DNA of 64,000 bases from Arthrobacter methylotrophus (GTDB taxonomy: Bacteria; Actinomycetota; Actinomycetes; Actinomycetales; Micrococcaceae), in contig NZ_BAABED010000001.1 of assembly GCF_039539965.1 (NCBI RefSeq), forward strand, positions 3,844,001 to 3,908,000. Direction: 5' to 3'. Position 1 is the stretch's first letter. Every line of letters begins with the position of its first letter. Shown here piece after piece: positions 25,683-34,634 of the stretch. The notes beneath the pieces are model-generated. The model had not been told where the DNA came from, did no database searches, and saw only the letters and a program-made list of their open reading frames with translations. The translations under genes and the position numbers were made by a program.

Positions 25683-28279
25683 GTGCTCGAAGCGGCCGGA
25701 AGGACCACTCCCAAGGTTCCGTCGACGAGCACCCACTCTCCGTCGGTCAAGATGCTGGTGGCCGAGCCGGTGCCCATGACGGCCGGAATTCCGTATTCCC
25801 TCGCAACGATCGCCGCATGCGAGGCGAGTCCACCGGCATCCACCACAACCGCGGCCGCCCGTTGGAACAGCGGAGTCCAGGAAGGGTTGGTATAGGGGCA
25901 GACCAGGATTTCCCCCCCACGCAGCTGGCCGAACTCGCTCGGTACCCGGATCACGCGAACCTGGCCGCTTGCCTGGCCACGGCTGGACGGCGTACCGGAA
26001 ACCAAGACGCCTCCAGAGGGCAGGCGTCCAGCAAAAAGCAACGCAGGATCGAGCAGCGGAATCCCTTCGAGCTCACGCCGTTTCGCCACCCGAGCCAGCA
26101 CCAGCGGCCGGAAGCGGTGCCGGAGGGAAGCCGGCAGCGCGCCGTCGTCGGCGTCTGTAATGGACTCCAGTTCCTCGAACCGCAAGTGATAGATCTCCTC
26201 CGGCTTGTCGATCACGCCCGCCAACACCAACCGGCGTCCCAGCTCCCGGTAGGCGCGGCGGATCGGCGGAATGGCTTTGGTGGCGTAGAAGTGGCTGTCT
26301 TCGCGGAACGCAATTCCAGCCCTGGCGGACTCGACCGCAGCGAGCATCCTCCGGCGCAGTGGTTCGAAACGGAGCACCGGGTGGCGGTTCAATTCCTCCA
26401 TCGCCGTCCCGGCCTTGTCAACCGTTTGAAGCCGCCCTCCGGACATCGCTTTCACGAGGCCCAGAACCACTTCGGGGGCGTCGGACCAGGTAGGCGAACT
26501 GCTCAAGACGACGCTGGTGGTTTCGCGGTGGCCGTATTCAAGCTGGAACGCCTCGAACGCCGCGCGGAAAGCACCATGTTCGGGATCTTTTTCCACCAGG
26601 TCCAGCAGCTGGCCGGAATCGGTCTCAAGAAAGGCGCGTGACAGCCCGGGGTCGTCCGCCGCGATGGACGCCAGCCGTTCAAGGGCGCGGTTCGCCTGGC
26701 TTGTCCGGGTCTCCGCGCCCGCGATCAGCACAGGAGCCAGCTTCATCTTGCCAAGCAACAGGAGCATGAGACGCATTTTCAGCATTGGCAAGAGAACCCC
26801 CGGCAGGTACGAAATCCGGAGATTCCTGATGGCCCGCATCGTCCCGAAGCACTCCTCAACGAAGGCGATGACCGCGCGCCATCGCAGCGGAGCGAGGTCC
26901 GTTCCGTTCAGCCGTTCCGTGTCGGCAAGGAACTGCTCAAAACGCGGATCCTGGGTCCACTCGCTGGCCTTGAATTCCCTTGAGCGTCGCAGCAATGACA
27001 CCGGCGCAGCAAGCGACCGGAGGGTCGGGCGCGGCACGGGCGGGATGAGCTGCACCACCACGCCGTCTTCCTCAGGCAGGAACTCCTCGACCATGGGGAA
27101 GGCAACGCCCACGCTCCCGGCCATCCCGCGCAACATTTCCCATATGCCGAGGCGCATCCACCCCGAAACGTCCAGCGGATACGGCCGCTCCTGGAACATC
27201 TCCCAGAAGAAGGGTCCCACCCACCGTTGAAACCAGTTGAGGCTGGGCGGTTGGGGCGGGAGTGCGGTTATCGGCCGGACCTGCAGAACATACAGCACAC
27301 CTCCCGCCACCGCCCACTCAATGTCTTGGGGACGGCCAAAATGCTGCTGGGCTTCCTGTCCCAGCTGTGCCAGCTCCGCCAATTGCTCCGCCACGAGCCC
27401 GGGCCTAGCACCCGGCGTGCCGGTCATTTCCCGCGTTCCCCCGCCCGCAGCCGCACTGATCACTACCTCCCGACCACCCGGCACGAAACTGAGCACTTTT
27501 CCGGAGCCGTCCAGGACGTAGCGCTCTGGCGTCACCCGCCCCGAAACCACGGCTTCCCCGAGCCCGGGATTCGCATCCACCACCATCTCGCCGCGCTCAC
27601 CCGTTACCGGGTTCGCTGTGAACATGACGCCCGCCACGGCGGCGGGCACCATTTTCTGAACGACGACGGCGATTGCCACCTCGCGCGGGTCGATTCCCTG
27701 CCGGCGGCGATAGGTCATGGCCCGCTCGGTCCACAACGAAGCCCAGCACCTGGCGACTGCCCGTACCACCTCATCCTCGCCGGTCAGGTTAAGGAAGGTG
27801 TCCTGCTGCCCGGCAAACGCGGCCCCGGGAAGGTCCTCCGCAGTAGCACTGGAACGGACAGCGACCGCACCCCGGCCCAGCTTCGCATAGGCGGCGAGGA
27901 TCTCGTCTCGAACGCGCTCGGGCATATCCGCGCTTGCGAACAGCTCCCGGATGGCGGCAGCGTGGGTTCCGTTGCCGCCGTTGGACGCACCGCCGTCGAA
28001 CGCGTCACCGGGCTCCGAGGACAACAAGAGGTCCAGTTCTGCCCCCGCCTTCGTTTCCGCCAGGAAGGAGAGGTACGCGCCCGTGGTGATGACGAATCCC
28101 GGCGGCACGGGAAACCCTTGACGCACCAATTCCCCCAGGGCCGCACCCTTGCCGCCGGCGACGGCGACGTCGCCCCTACCGAACTCGGCCAGTGACGCAG
28201 TGATCTGCTGAGCCATCTGGGGCTCACTGACCGTGGCGGGCGCATGGAGGATTGGTTTTGGCGGCTGGGCGTCGTCCAT
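25664..28279 (-). CDS. Rifampicin phosphotransferase-like / PEP synthase-like protein
   Basis: 871 residues from ATG 28279 with AGGGA 7 bases upstream; a 100-residue longer frame has no family match and was rejected. The N-terminal ATP-grasp PEP/pyruvate-binding domain (about 1-320) has GGKGAALGELVRQGFPVPPGF, RSSATAEDLPGAAFAGQQDT and VLQVRPITAL. A long central domain follows, then the swivelling domain with phospho-His motif GGLASHAAIVAREYGIPAVMG near the C-terminus. Length and domain order match rifamycin phosphotransferases (about 865 residues), which lack the PEP synthase barrel. Antibiotic inactivation is possible but unproven; I found no convincing rifamycin-associated element upstream. 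The last residues (TDSQ) and the stop come from a repeat. Confidence 0.82.
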   Translation of the reverse strand: MDDAQPPKPILHAPATVSEPQMAQQITASLAEFGRGDVAVAGGKGAALGELVRQGFPVPPGFVITTGAYLSFLAETKAGAELDLLLSSEPGDAFDGGASNGGNGTHAAAIRELFASADMPERVRDEILAAYAKLGRGAVAVRSSATAEDLPGAAFAGQQDTFLNLTGEDEVVRAVARCWASLWTERAMTYRRRQGIDPREVAIAVVVQKMVPAAVAGVMFTANPVTGERGEMVVDANPGLGEAVVSGRVTPERYVLDGSGKVLSFVPGGREVVISAAAGGGTREMTGTPGARPGLVAEQLAELAQLGQEAQQHFGRPQDIEWAVAGGVLYVLQVRPITALPPQPPSLNWFQRWVGPFFWEMFQERPYPLDVSGWMRLGIWEMLRGMAGSVGVAFPMVEEFLPEEDGVVVQLIPPVPRPTLRSLAAPVSLLRRSREFKASEWTQDPRFEQFLADTERLNGTDLAPLRWRAVIAFVEECFGTMRAIRNLRISYLPGVLLPMLKMRLMLLLLGKMKLAPVLIAGAETRTSQANRALERLASIAADDPGLSRAFLETDSGQLLDLVEKDPEHGAFRAAFEAFQLEYGHRETTSVVLSSSPTWSDAPEVVLGLVKAMSGGRLQTVDKAGTAMEELNRHPVLRFEPLRRRMLAAVESARAGIAFREDSHFYATKAIPPIRRAYRELGRRLVLAGVIDKPEEIYHLRFEELESITDADDGALPASLRHRFRPLVLARVAKRRELEGIPLLDPALLFAGRLPSGGVLVSGTPSSRGQASGQVRVIRVPSEFGQLRGGEILVCPYTNPSWTPLFQRAAAVVVDAGGLASHAAIVAREYGIPAVMGTGSATSILTDGEWVLVDGTLGVVLPAASSTPTDSQ

Positions 28280-28357
28280 CGGTGGTCCCTGAAAGTAGAG
28301 AACTATAGGTTCCCTGAAAGCTACCCCGGGCGCTTGCACGGCACAATGCCCGGAGAC

Positions 28358-28401
28358 GACGGCGGTCCCGCACCTTGAGCGCAAGGTGCGGGACCGCCGT
28401 C
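28358..28401. terminator. Perfect 20-bp hairpin between pckG and the rph-like gene
   Basis: 28358-28377 pairs with 28382-28401 around an AGCG loop. It lies about 70 bp beyond the pckG stop on the minus strand and about 80 bp before the rph-like start. It probably terminates pckG. Next to it (about 28427-28460) is a GAGCGTAGCGAAGCGAGGGA stretch with weak internal symmetry. Confidence 0.65.
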
Positions 28402-28470
28402 CGTAGAAGGGGCCTCCGCCGCCGAGGGTTCCCTGGCTGAGCGTAGCGAAGCGAGGGAGGCGGTGGCGAT

Positions 28471-30297
28471 CTAGGCCAGGCGGGCCTTCAAGCCTTCCAG
28501 CTCGGACAGCAACGCAGCCGGCAGGGACCCGCCGAACTTTGCGTACCACTCCTCGATCGATGCCAGTTCGGTCTTCCACTCGGCGGGGTCGACGCGGACT
28601 GCGGCCTCCACCTCAGCGGGGGTCATGTCCAGTCCTTCGAGATCGATGGACTCGCCTGTCGGCACGAATCCGATGGGGGTCTCGACGGCGTCGGTCTTGC
28701 CTTCAATGCGCTCGATAGCCCATTTGAGGACGCGGGCATTGTCACCGAAGCCAGGCCACGCGAAACCACCATCAGCGGTGCGGCGGAACCAGTTGACCAG
28801 GAAGATCTTCGGCAGCCGCTCCGAGTTCGCCTTGGCGGACAGGTTCACCCAGTGGTTCAGGTAATCGCCTGCGTCATAGCCGATGAACGGCAGCATGGCC
28901 ATGGGGTCGCGACGCACAACGCCGACGGCACCTGCCGCAGCAGCAGTGGTCTCGGAGGACAGCGTCGAACCCATGAAGATGCCGTTGGACCAGTCGCGTG
29001 CCTCAGTGACCAGCGGGATGGTGGTCTTGCGGCGTCCGCCGAAGAGGATCGCGGAGAGTTCCACGCCTTCGGGGCTGAAGTACTCCTCGGCCAGCATGTC
29101 GATCTGGTCGATCGGCGTGCAGAAACGGGAGTTCGGGTGTGCGGCGGGCTTGTCGGACTCCGGGGTCCAGGAGTTGCCCTGCCAGTCAGTCAGGTGCGCA
29201 GGAGTCTCCTGCGTCATTCCCTCCCACCACACACCGCCGTCGTCGGTCAACGCAACGTTGGTGAAGATGCTGTTGCCCTTGGCGATGGCGCGCATGGCAT
29301 TCGGGTTGGTGCCCCAACCGGTGCCCGGAGCAACGCCGAACAGGCCAGCCTCGGGGTTGACGGCGCGGAGTTCGCCTTCCTTGCCAAAGCGCATCCAGGT
29401 GATGTCGTCGCCGAGGGTTTCGACCTTCCAGCCCTTGATGGCGGGGTCCAGAAGGGCCAGGTTGGTCTTGCCGCAAGCAGACGGGAAGGCCGCAGAGATG
29501 TAGTAAGTCTTCTGCTCAGGCGAGGTCAGCTTCAGGATGAGCATGTGCTCGGCCAGCCAGCCTTCGTCGCGGGCCATGACGGACGCGATACGCAGGGCGT
29601 AGCACTTCTTGCCGAGGAGGGCGTTGCCGCCGTAGCCCGAGCCGAAGGACCAGATGGAGCGCTCTTCCGGGAAGTGCACGATCCACTTGTCCGGGTTGCA
29701 GGGCCAGGCAACGTCTGTCTGGCCGTCCTCAAGCGGGGCGCCCAGGGAATGCAGCGCGGGGACGAAGAACGCATCCGTCTGCGTGATGCGCTCCAGCACG
29801 TCGGTACCGATGCGGGCCATGATGCGCATCGAGGCAACAACGTAGGCGGAGTCGGTGATCTCGACGCCGAACTTCGGGTCTTCGGCGTCCAGGTGGCCCA
29901 TGACAAACGGGATGACGTACATGGTGCGGCCGCGCATGGAGCCCGCGAACAGTCCACGCAGCTTCTGCTTCATCTCGGCCGGAGCCATCCAGTTGTTGGT
30001 GAAGCCTGCGTCGCGTTCCTTTTCGGAGCAGATGTAGGTCTGCTCTTCCACACGGGCCACGTCGGCAGGATCGGAGAAAGCGGCAAAGGAGTTCGGGAAC
30101 GTCTCCGGGTTCAGCCTTTTCAGGGTGCCCGCGGCGACGAGTCCGTCGGTCAGTTTCGTGTATTCCGCTTCGCTGCCATCAACCCAGTGGATGCGGTCCG
30201 GCTGTGTCAGCTCGGCTACTTCCTCCACCCAGGCCAACAAGCGTGCATGCGTAGTAGGTGCCTTCTCAAGCAGCGGCAGTCGCGCCAGATCGCCCAT
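28471..30297 (-). CDS. pckG: Phosphoenolpyruvate carboxykinase (GTP)
   Basis: 608 residues, the normal length of bacterial GTP-dependent enzymes. Signatures: [14 protein letters not shown], the kinase loop [13 protein letters not shown] (P-loop with the reactive Cys), [11 protein letters not shown] and the guanine-site region PNSRFCTP. It converts oxaloacetate and GTP to PEP, CO2 and GDP at the entry of gluconeogenesis. ATG 30297 follows GGAAGGGAACC, a good ribosome site. It is divergent from tRNA-Arg across 284 bp that contain two short perfect palindromes, possible operators. Confidence 0.97.
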   Translation of the reverse strand: MGDLARLPLLEKAPTTHARLLAWVEEVAELTQPDRIHWVDGSEAEYTKLTDGLVAAGTLKRLNPETFPNSFAAFSDPADVARVEEQTYICSEKERDAGFTNNWMAPAEMKQKLRGLFAGSMRGRTMYVIPFVMGHLDAEDPKFGVEITDSAYVVASMRIMARIGTDVLERITQTDAFFVPALHSLGAPLEDGQTDVAWPCNPDKWIVHFPEERSIWSFGSGYGGNALLGKKCYALRIASVMARDEGWLAEHMLILKLTSPEQKTYYISAAFPSACGKTNLALLDPAIKGWKVETLGDDITWMRFGKEGELRAVNPEAGLFGVAPGTGWGTNPNAMRAIAKGNSIFTNVALTDDGGVWWEGMTQETPAHLTDWQGNSWTPESDKPAAHPNSRFCTPIDQIDMLAEEYFSPEGVELSAILFGGRRKTTIPLVTEARDWSNGIFMGSTLSSETTAAAAGAVGVVRRDPMAMLPFIGYDAGDYLNHWVNLSAKANSERLPKIFLVNWFRRTADGGFAWPGFGDNARVLKWAIERIEGKTDAVETPIGFVPTGESIDLEGLDMTPAEVEAAVRVDPAEWKTELASIEEWYAKFGGSLPAALLSELEGLKARLA

Positions 30298-30436
30298 CGT
30301 GGTTCCCTTCCTCGGGTTCAGTGGTGTGTCCTAAATGCTAGGGCTCGCGGAGTAGACCAATCTGGGTTCGGACGTGGGATCTCTTGAGCAATTCGAAGCA
30401 AAACCCCTAAAAATCAAGGATCTTGTTCAGCGATTC

Positions 30437-30473
30437 GCTAAATTTAGTGACTAAGGTCACATAGACCGGTCTA
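30437..30473. promoter_or_regulatory. Two short palindromes between pckG and tRNA-Arg
   Basis: CTAAATTTAG (30437-30446) and TAGACCGGTCTA (30462-30473) are perfect palindromes in the 284-bp divergent region. Arrangements such as AGACC/GGTCT are typical of GntR-type sites, but no regulator is identified. The rest of this region shows no open frame; promoters for pckG and the tRNA must lie here. Confidence 0.35.
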
Positions 30474-30581
30474 GTTAGGTAGATTACATCCAGCCAATTT
30501 GGCACGAACGGCGATCTCGCGTAAAGTTTATTGAGGTTCGAGGGGGGGAACGAGTTTGAAACTCCCGAGAATCACTAAGAT

Positions 30582-30655
<74 letters not shown>

Positions 30656-30660
30656 CAAAT

Positions 30661-30697
30661 GAAGACCCGCACCGAGCTCGGTGCGGGTCTTCTTTCG
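30661..30697 (+). terminator. Intrinsic terminator after tRNA-Arg(ACG)
   Basis: A 15-bp stem GAAGACCCGCACCGA/TCGGTGCGGGTCTTC (30661-30675 with 30678-30692) with a very tight centre, followed by TTTCG. Position and strength fit termination of the tRNA transcript. Confidence 0.85.
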
Positions 30698-30709
30698 TAA
30701 AGTCGAAAG

Positions 30710-30775
30710 CCCAACTAGCTCGCATTTGTTGTCGCTATAAGGGCTGAAAACGACAACAAATGCGAGCTAGTTGGG
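30710..30775. repeat. Palindromic intergenic repeat (CAACTAGCT family), copy 2, intact
   Basis: A perfect 25-bp inverted repeat: left arm 30710-30734 (CCCAACTAGCTCGCATTTGT then TGTCG), right arm 30751-30775 its exact complement, 16-base loop. It lies between the tRNA terminator and the 3' end of the convergent GntR gene. Confidence 0.92.
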
Positions 30776-30791
30776 CTGCGGGGCGCCCGCT

Positions 30792-31520
30792 CTACGCGGC
30801 GACGGCCTCGCTGATGCGGCGGCGGATTCCGTCGAAGTGGCGGTTGAGCAGTTCGGCGGCAGCGGACTTGTCGCCGGTTGCGACGGCGGAATAGATGTTT
30901 CGGTGCATGGCAGCGGTGGCTACAAGGTCTTCGTTGGCCGAGCCGATTTCCACGTGGATCTTCCGGTAGACCTTCCAGAAGACGCCCATGAGGTTGATGA
31001 GGAGCTCGTTATTCAGCGGTTCGAACAGCCGGCGGTGGAACTCGGCGTCGGCGGCGACGAAGTTTTCTCCCGCGCCTGCGAGCTCTTCCATCTGCTTGAC
31101 GGTTTCTTCGATCGACGCGAGCTGCTCGGAGGTCATTACGTCCATGGAGGAGCCGATCAGCCCCGATTCAAGGGCCTGGCGCACATCCACGAGTTGCAGC
31201 GCCTCGAACCCCTGGTGGCGCAGGGACAAACGGCCACGGAAGGTTAGGCCGTCCGCGAGGGCCTCGAAATTGCTGGGGGCGACGAACATGCCGAAGCCGT
31301 GGCGAATCTCGATGACACCCAGGGCCTGGAGCACTTTCAGGGACTCACGGAGGGTGTTCCGCCCGACTCCCAGCGCCACGGAGAGTTCATTTTCCGTGGG
31401 CAAAGGATCGCCTGCCTCCAGCTCGCGCTCGAGGATCAGCTCCATAATGTCCGATTGAAGGGCCCTGAGCCGGGCCTGTGCGCTGAACCGCGCTTGCGGA
31501 ACGACACCGGAAGTGGTCAT
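30792..31520 (-). CDS. FadR-type GntR regulator, probable sialic acid repressor (NanR-like)
   Basis: 242 residues from ATG 31520, which has AAGGAG just upstream; an upstream TTG at 31544 overlaps that site and is rejected. The winged helix contains AGDPLPTENELSVALGVGRNTLRESLKVLQALGVIEIRHGFGMFV. The C-terminal FCD ligand domain follows with metal-site-type residues (DVRQALE, DAEFHRRLF, HRNIYSAV, HFDGIRRRI). It is divergent from the transport and catabolic operon for sialic acid, so it is most likely its repressor, with N-acetylneuraminate or ManNAc-6-P as effector (inference). Confidence 0.85.
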   Translation of the reverse strand: MTTSGVVPQARFSAQARLRALQSDIMELILERELEAGDPLPTENELSVALGVGRNTLRESLKVLQALGVIEIRHGFGMFVAPSNFEALADGLTFRGRLSLRHQGFEALQLVDVRQALESGLIGSSMDVMTSEQLASIEETVKQMEELAGAGENFVAADAEFHRRLFEPLNNELLINLMGVFWKVYRKIHVEIGSANEDLVATAAMHRNIYSAVATGDKSAAAELLNRHFDGIRRRISEAVAA

Positions 31521-31652
31521 GGCTCTCCTTGCAAAAGTACTCAACCTTGGCCGCTATCCATTTTTCGGGAGTGAGGACAAGGAATCAGTGCGGTGTTAAT
31601 CTTTAGGTGAGCCTAGCGCCCACAATGAAGACGGTGCTACGCAACATACAAT

Positions 31653-31663
31653 ATCGGATGTCC
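31653..31663. promoter_or_regulatory. Half copy of the GntR operator on the regulator side
   Basis: ATCGGATGTCC matches the left half and spacer of the full palindrome at 31847-31867 exactly; the right half is degenerate. It lies 133 bp upstream of the GntR gene start and could mediate autoregulation or looping. Confidence 0.45.
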
Positions 31664-31846
31664 CATCTCCTTGATAGATGTTTGCCCTGATTTTTGCTTG
31701 AACCCCCAGGTTGATCACGGCGCAGCCGCGCACGCCGGGACAGCCGAACCCCCGCGCGGCGGCGTCACAGGCCTATCCAGAGCCGAAGGTGACCCAAATC
31801 TCGCTTGACGACTTCCTGTGACCGCCCTTACAGTTTCATTACGAGC

Positions 31847-31867
31847 ATCGGATGTCCTACATCCGAT
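31847..31867. promoter_or_regulatory. Operator palindrome upstream of the sialic acid operon
   Basis: A perfect inverted repeat ATCGGATGT-N3-ACATCCGAT, 31 bp before the binding-protein start, a position that would block transcription. Its left half recurs at 31653. FadR-type GntR proteins bind short palindromes of this kind, so the adjacent GntR protein is the natural candidate. The remaining DNA between 31521 and 31897 shows no open frame. Confidence 0.7.
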
Positions 31868-31897
31868 AACCAGAAAACTTGAATGGTGAGGCATCTT

Positions 31898-33523
31898 ATG
31901 AGCAACACGATTAACAACCTGTCGGTGGTCAACGACGCCAGCCGACGCAACTTTCTCAAGCTGAGCGCGGCGGCGGGCGCTGCCGCGGCTTTCACGGCTA
32001 CCCTTTCGGCATGTGGCGGCCCCGCCGCAACGACCGCGGGTGGAGGGAACAATACGGCTGCGGTCAACAAGGACCTCACCATCGAAGCGGGCATCTCCTA
32101 TGCGCTGTCCACAGGTTTCGATCCTCTGACGTCCTCTGGTGCCACACCGCAGGCCGCCAACCTGCACATCTTCGAAGGGCTCGTGGAGCTCCACCCCGCC
32201 ACCCGCGAGCCCTATAACGCGTTGGCCGCCAGCGATCCCAAGAAGGTCAACGACACCACGTACCAAGTGACCATCCGTGATGGTGCCAAGTTCCACAGCG
32301 GTGCACCTGTCACGACGGACGATGTTGTCTACTCCTTCACGCGCGTGATGGACCCGGCCAACAAGTCCCTGTTCTCCCAGTTCATTCCGTTCATCAAGGA
32401 CGTCAAGGCCCTCGACACCAAGACGGTGGAATTCTCCTTGAAGTACCCGTTCCCGGGCTTCGGACCGCGAATCTCCGTGGTGAAGGTGGTTCCGAAGGCG
32501 TTGGCCTCGACCGACCCGAAGGGATTCGATGCCAAGCCCGTCGGTTCCGGCCCGTACAAGCTGATCTCGGCCGTCAAGGACGACAAGATCGTCTTCGAAG
32601 CATTCGCCGACTACAACGGACCCAAGCCCGCACTCGCCAAGGGCATGACCTGGCTGTTGCTCTCAGACGCCGCTGCCCGTGTCACCGCGGCCCAGTCGGG
32701 CCGAGTCCAGGCGATCGAAGACGTACCGTACCTGGACATGGACGGACTCAAGTCCAAGGACCGGGTTGAATCCGTGCAGTCCTTCGGCATGCTCTTCCTG
32801 ATGTTCAACTGTGCCAAGGCCCCGTTCGACAACAAGCTGGTCCGCCAAGCCCTTCACTACGGACTGGACAAAGACTCCATCATCAAGAAGGCCTTGTTCG
32901 GCAACGCCAAGGCGGCGTCGTCGTACTTCCAGGAAGGCCACCCGGACTACGTCAAGGCCAAGAACGTCTACGGCTACGATGCGCAGAAGGCCGCCGACCT
33001 CCTCAAGCAAGCCGGCGTGAGCAATCTTGAATTCGAACTGCTCACCACGGACACAGCCTGGGTCAAGGACGTTGCCCCGCTGATGCTGGAATCCTGGAAC
33101 AAGATCCCCGGCGTCAAGGTCACCGCAAAGAACCTGCAGTCCGGCGCCTTGTATTCAGACAGGGTTGGCAAGGCCGACTTCTCCGTGGTCGCGGCCCCGG
33201 GCGATCCTTCAGTCTTCGGCAACGACGCAGACCTGCTCCTGAGCTGGTTCTACTCGGGTGCCACCTGGATGACCAAGCGTGCCTATTGGACCGCTCCGGA
33301 AAGCGCTACCCTGCAGGGCCTGATGGACAAGGGCTCACAGGCCTCAACCGCTGACGCCAAGAATATCACCGGGCAGATCGTGGACCTCGTCTCCGAGGAA
33401 CTCCCGCTGTACCCGATCTTCCACCGCCAGCTCCCCAGCGCATGGGACGACAAGAAGCTCTCGGGCTTCAAGCCGCTGCCCACCACCGGCCTGTCCTTCA
33501 TCGGCGTCGGCCGCACCTCCTAG
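31898..33523 (+). CDS. ABC transporter substrate-binding lipoprotein, Opp/Dpp type, probable sialic acid binding
   Basis: 541 residues from ATG 31898 (GTGAGG upstream). Twin-arginine signal SRRNFLK (Arg16-Arg17) and lipobox LSAC with the lipidated Cys39. The mature protein is an SBP family 5 member ([46 protein letters not shown]). Proteins of this class import peptides, nickel and, in some actinobacteria such as Corynebacterium glutamicum, sialic acid through Opp/Dpp-like systems (family knowledge). The nanA/nanK/nanE-like genes downstream make sialic acid the best substrate guess. A palindromic repeat separates it from the permease genes. Confidence 0.85.
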   Translation: MSNTINNLSVVNDASRRNFLKLSAAAGAAAAFTATLSACGGPAATTAGGGNNTAAVNKDLTIEAGISYALSTGFDPLTSSGATPQAANLHIFEGLVELHPATREPYNALAASDPKKVNDTTYQVTIRDGAKFHSGAPVTTDDVVYSFTRVMDPANKSLFSQFIPFIKDVKALDTKTVEFSLKYPFPGFGPRISVVKVVPKALASTDPKGFDAKPVGSGPYKLISAVKDDKIVFEAFADYNGPKPALAKGMTWLLLSDAAARVTAAQSGRVQAIEDVPYLDMDGLKSKDRVESVQSFGMLFLMFNCAKAPFDNKLVRQALHYGLDKDSIIKKALFGNAKAASSYFQEGHPDYVKAKNVYGYDAQKAADLLKQAGVSNLEFELLTTDTAWVKDVAPLMLESWNKIPGVKVTAKNLQSGALYSDRVGKADFSVVAAPGDPSVFGNDADLLLSWFYSGATWMTKRAYWTAPESATLQGLMDKGSQASTADAKNITGQIVDLVSEELPLYPIFHRQLPSAWDDKKLSGFKPLPTTGLSFIGVGRTS

Positions 33524-33534
33524 CCGCACCCAAC

Positions 33535-33600
33535 CCCAACTAGCTCGCATTTGTTGTCGTTTAGACGGCTCAAAACGACACCTACTGCGAGTTAGTTGGG
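33535..33600. repeat. Palindromic intergenic repeat (CAACTAGCT family), copy 3, inside an operon
   Basis: Left arm CCCAACTAGCTCGCATTTGT then TGTCGTTT, loop AGACGGCTC, right arm AAAACGACACCTACTGCGAG then TTAGTTGGG, with a few mismatches. It lies 11 bp after the binding-protein stop and 75 bp before the permease start. Confidence 0.9.
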
Positions 33601-33675
33601 CGAGGCGCACCCCTTGGAAGCACTACCCCGCGAGACCGCCACGCAGCGGCCGCAACAAAGCAAACCGGAGAACAA

Positions 33676-34632
33676 ATGGTCATGATATTGCGTCTGCTTG
33701 GACGCAGACTCGCGGCATTGCCCTTGATGATCCTGGGCATCACGCTGCTGGTCTTCCTCGTCCTTCAAGCAGCCCCGGGCGACCAGGCCAGCTCGGCCCT
33801 CGGCGAAGGCGCCAGCGAGGCCGCCAAACAGCAGTACCGCCAGGACAACGGCCTGAACGATCCCCTGTTCATCCAGTACTTCCGTTTCCTGGGCAGGCTC
33901 GTGCATCTCGATCTTGGCGTGACCACGCCGCCGTCCAAATCGGTGGCAAGCATGATTGCCTCGGCCTTCCCGTTGACGCTCCAGCTGACCTTCCTCGGCG
34001 TGATCATCGCCGTCGTACTGTCCTTGGTTTTCGGCATCATCGGCGCCCTTTACCGCGACAAGTGGCAGGACCAGCTGGTCCGGATCTTCTCCATCGCGGC
34101 CATCGCCACCCCGTCCTTCTGGCTTGGCATCCTGCTCATCCAGTGGTTCGCGCTCGGTGACAACCCGATGTTCCCTTCGGGTGGAATCGCGACGCCGGAG
34201 TCCGGCTTCGGCGGCTGGCTCAACTCGATGGCACTCCCGGCCCTCGCGCTCGGCATCCCCGTTTCCGCTTCCTTGATTCGCGTGGTCCGCACCTCGATGG
34301 TGGAGGAATTGGACCGCGACTACGTCCGCACGGCCATCGGCAACGGGGTCCCCTATCGTGAAGTGGTTTCCAGGAACGTCCTGCGCAACGCGCTGGTCAC
34401 TCCGGTGACCGTACTGGGACTCCGCGTGGGCTACCTGCTGGGCGGCGCCGTCGTCATCGAAATGATTTTCGCCCTTCCCGGCATGGGCCAGCTGATCCTC
34501 AACGGCATCACCAACCTGGACGTCAACCTGGTCCAGGGCGTGGTCCTCACCATTTCCGTCACCTTCGTTCTGGTGAACATCGTGGTGGACCTCCTGTACC
34601 TGCTCATCAACCCCCGAATCAGGACGGTATAG
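33676..34632 (+). CDS. ABC transporter permease, Opp/DppB type
   Basis: 318 residues, six predicted membrane helices. N-terminus ILRLLGRRLAALPLMILGITLLVFLVLQAAPGDQA is the classic DppB opening. The EAA-type loop for ATPase contact reads RTAIGNGVPYREVVSRNVLRNALVTP. GGAG lies 5-6 bases before ATG 33676. It ends 2 bp before the next gene, so they are translated together. First permease of the putative sialic acid importer. Confidence 0.92.
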   Translation: MVMILRLLGRRLAALPLMILGITLLVFLVLQAAPGDQASSALGEGASEAAKQQYRQDNGLNDPLFIQYFRFLGRLVHLDLGVTTPPSKSVASMIASAFPLTLQLTFLGVIIAVVLSLVFGIIGALYRDKWQDQLVRIFSIAAIATPSFWLGILLIQWFALGDNPMFPSGGIATPESGFGGWLNSMALPALALGIPVSASLIRVVRTSMVEELDRDYVRTAIGNGVPYREVVSRNVLRNALVTPVTVLGLRVGYLLGGAVVIEMIFALPGMGQLILNGITNLDVNLVQGVVLTISVTFVLVNIVVDLLYLLINPRIRTV

Positions 34633-34634
34633 CC

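Noticed and set aside
28280..28360. Search for a rifamycin-associated element upstream of the rph-like gene
   Set aside because: Only a loose GCTTGC/GGCA resemblance near 28330-28345 is present; it does not form the expected near-perfect 19-bp inverted repeat.
28279..28579. N-terminal extension of the rph-like gene to 28579
   Set aside because: The extra 100 residues have no similarity to the family, cover a perfect 20-bp hairpin, and ATG 28279 has its own good ribosome site.
31603..31615. TTAGGTGAGCCTA, resembling half of an IdeR/DtxR iron box
   Set aside because: The left half matches, but the continuation (GCGCC) does not complete the palindrome and the operon has no iron-related gene.
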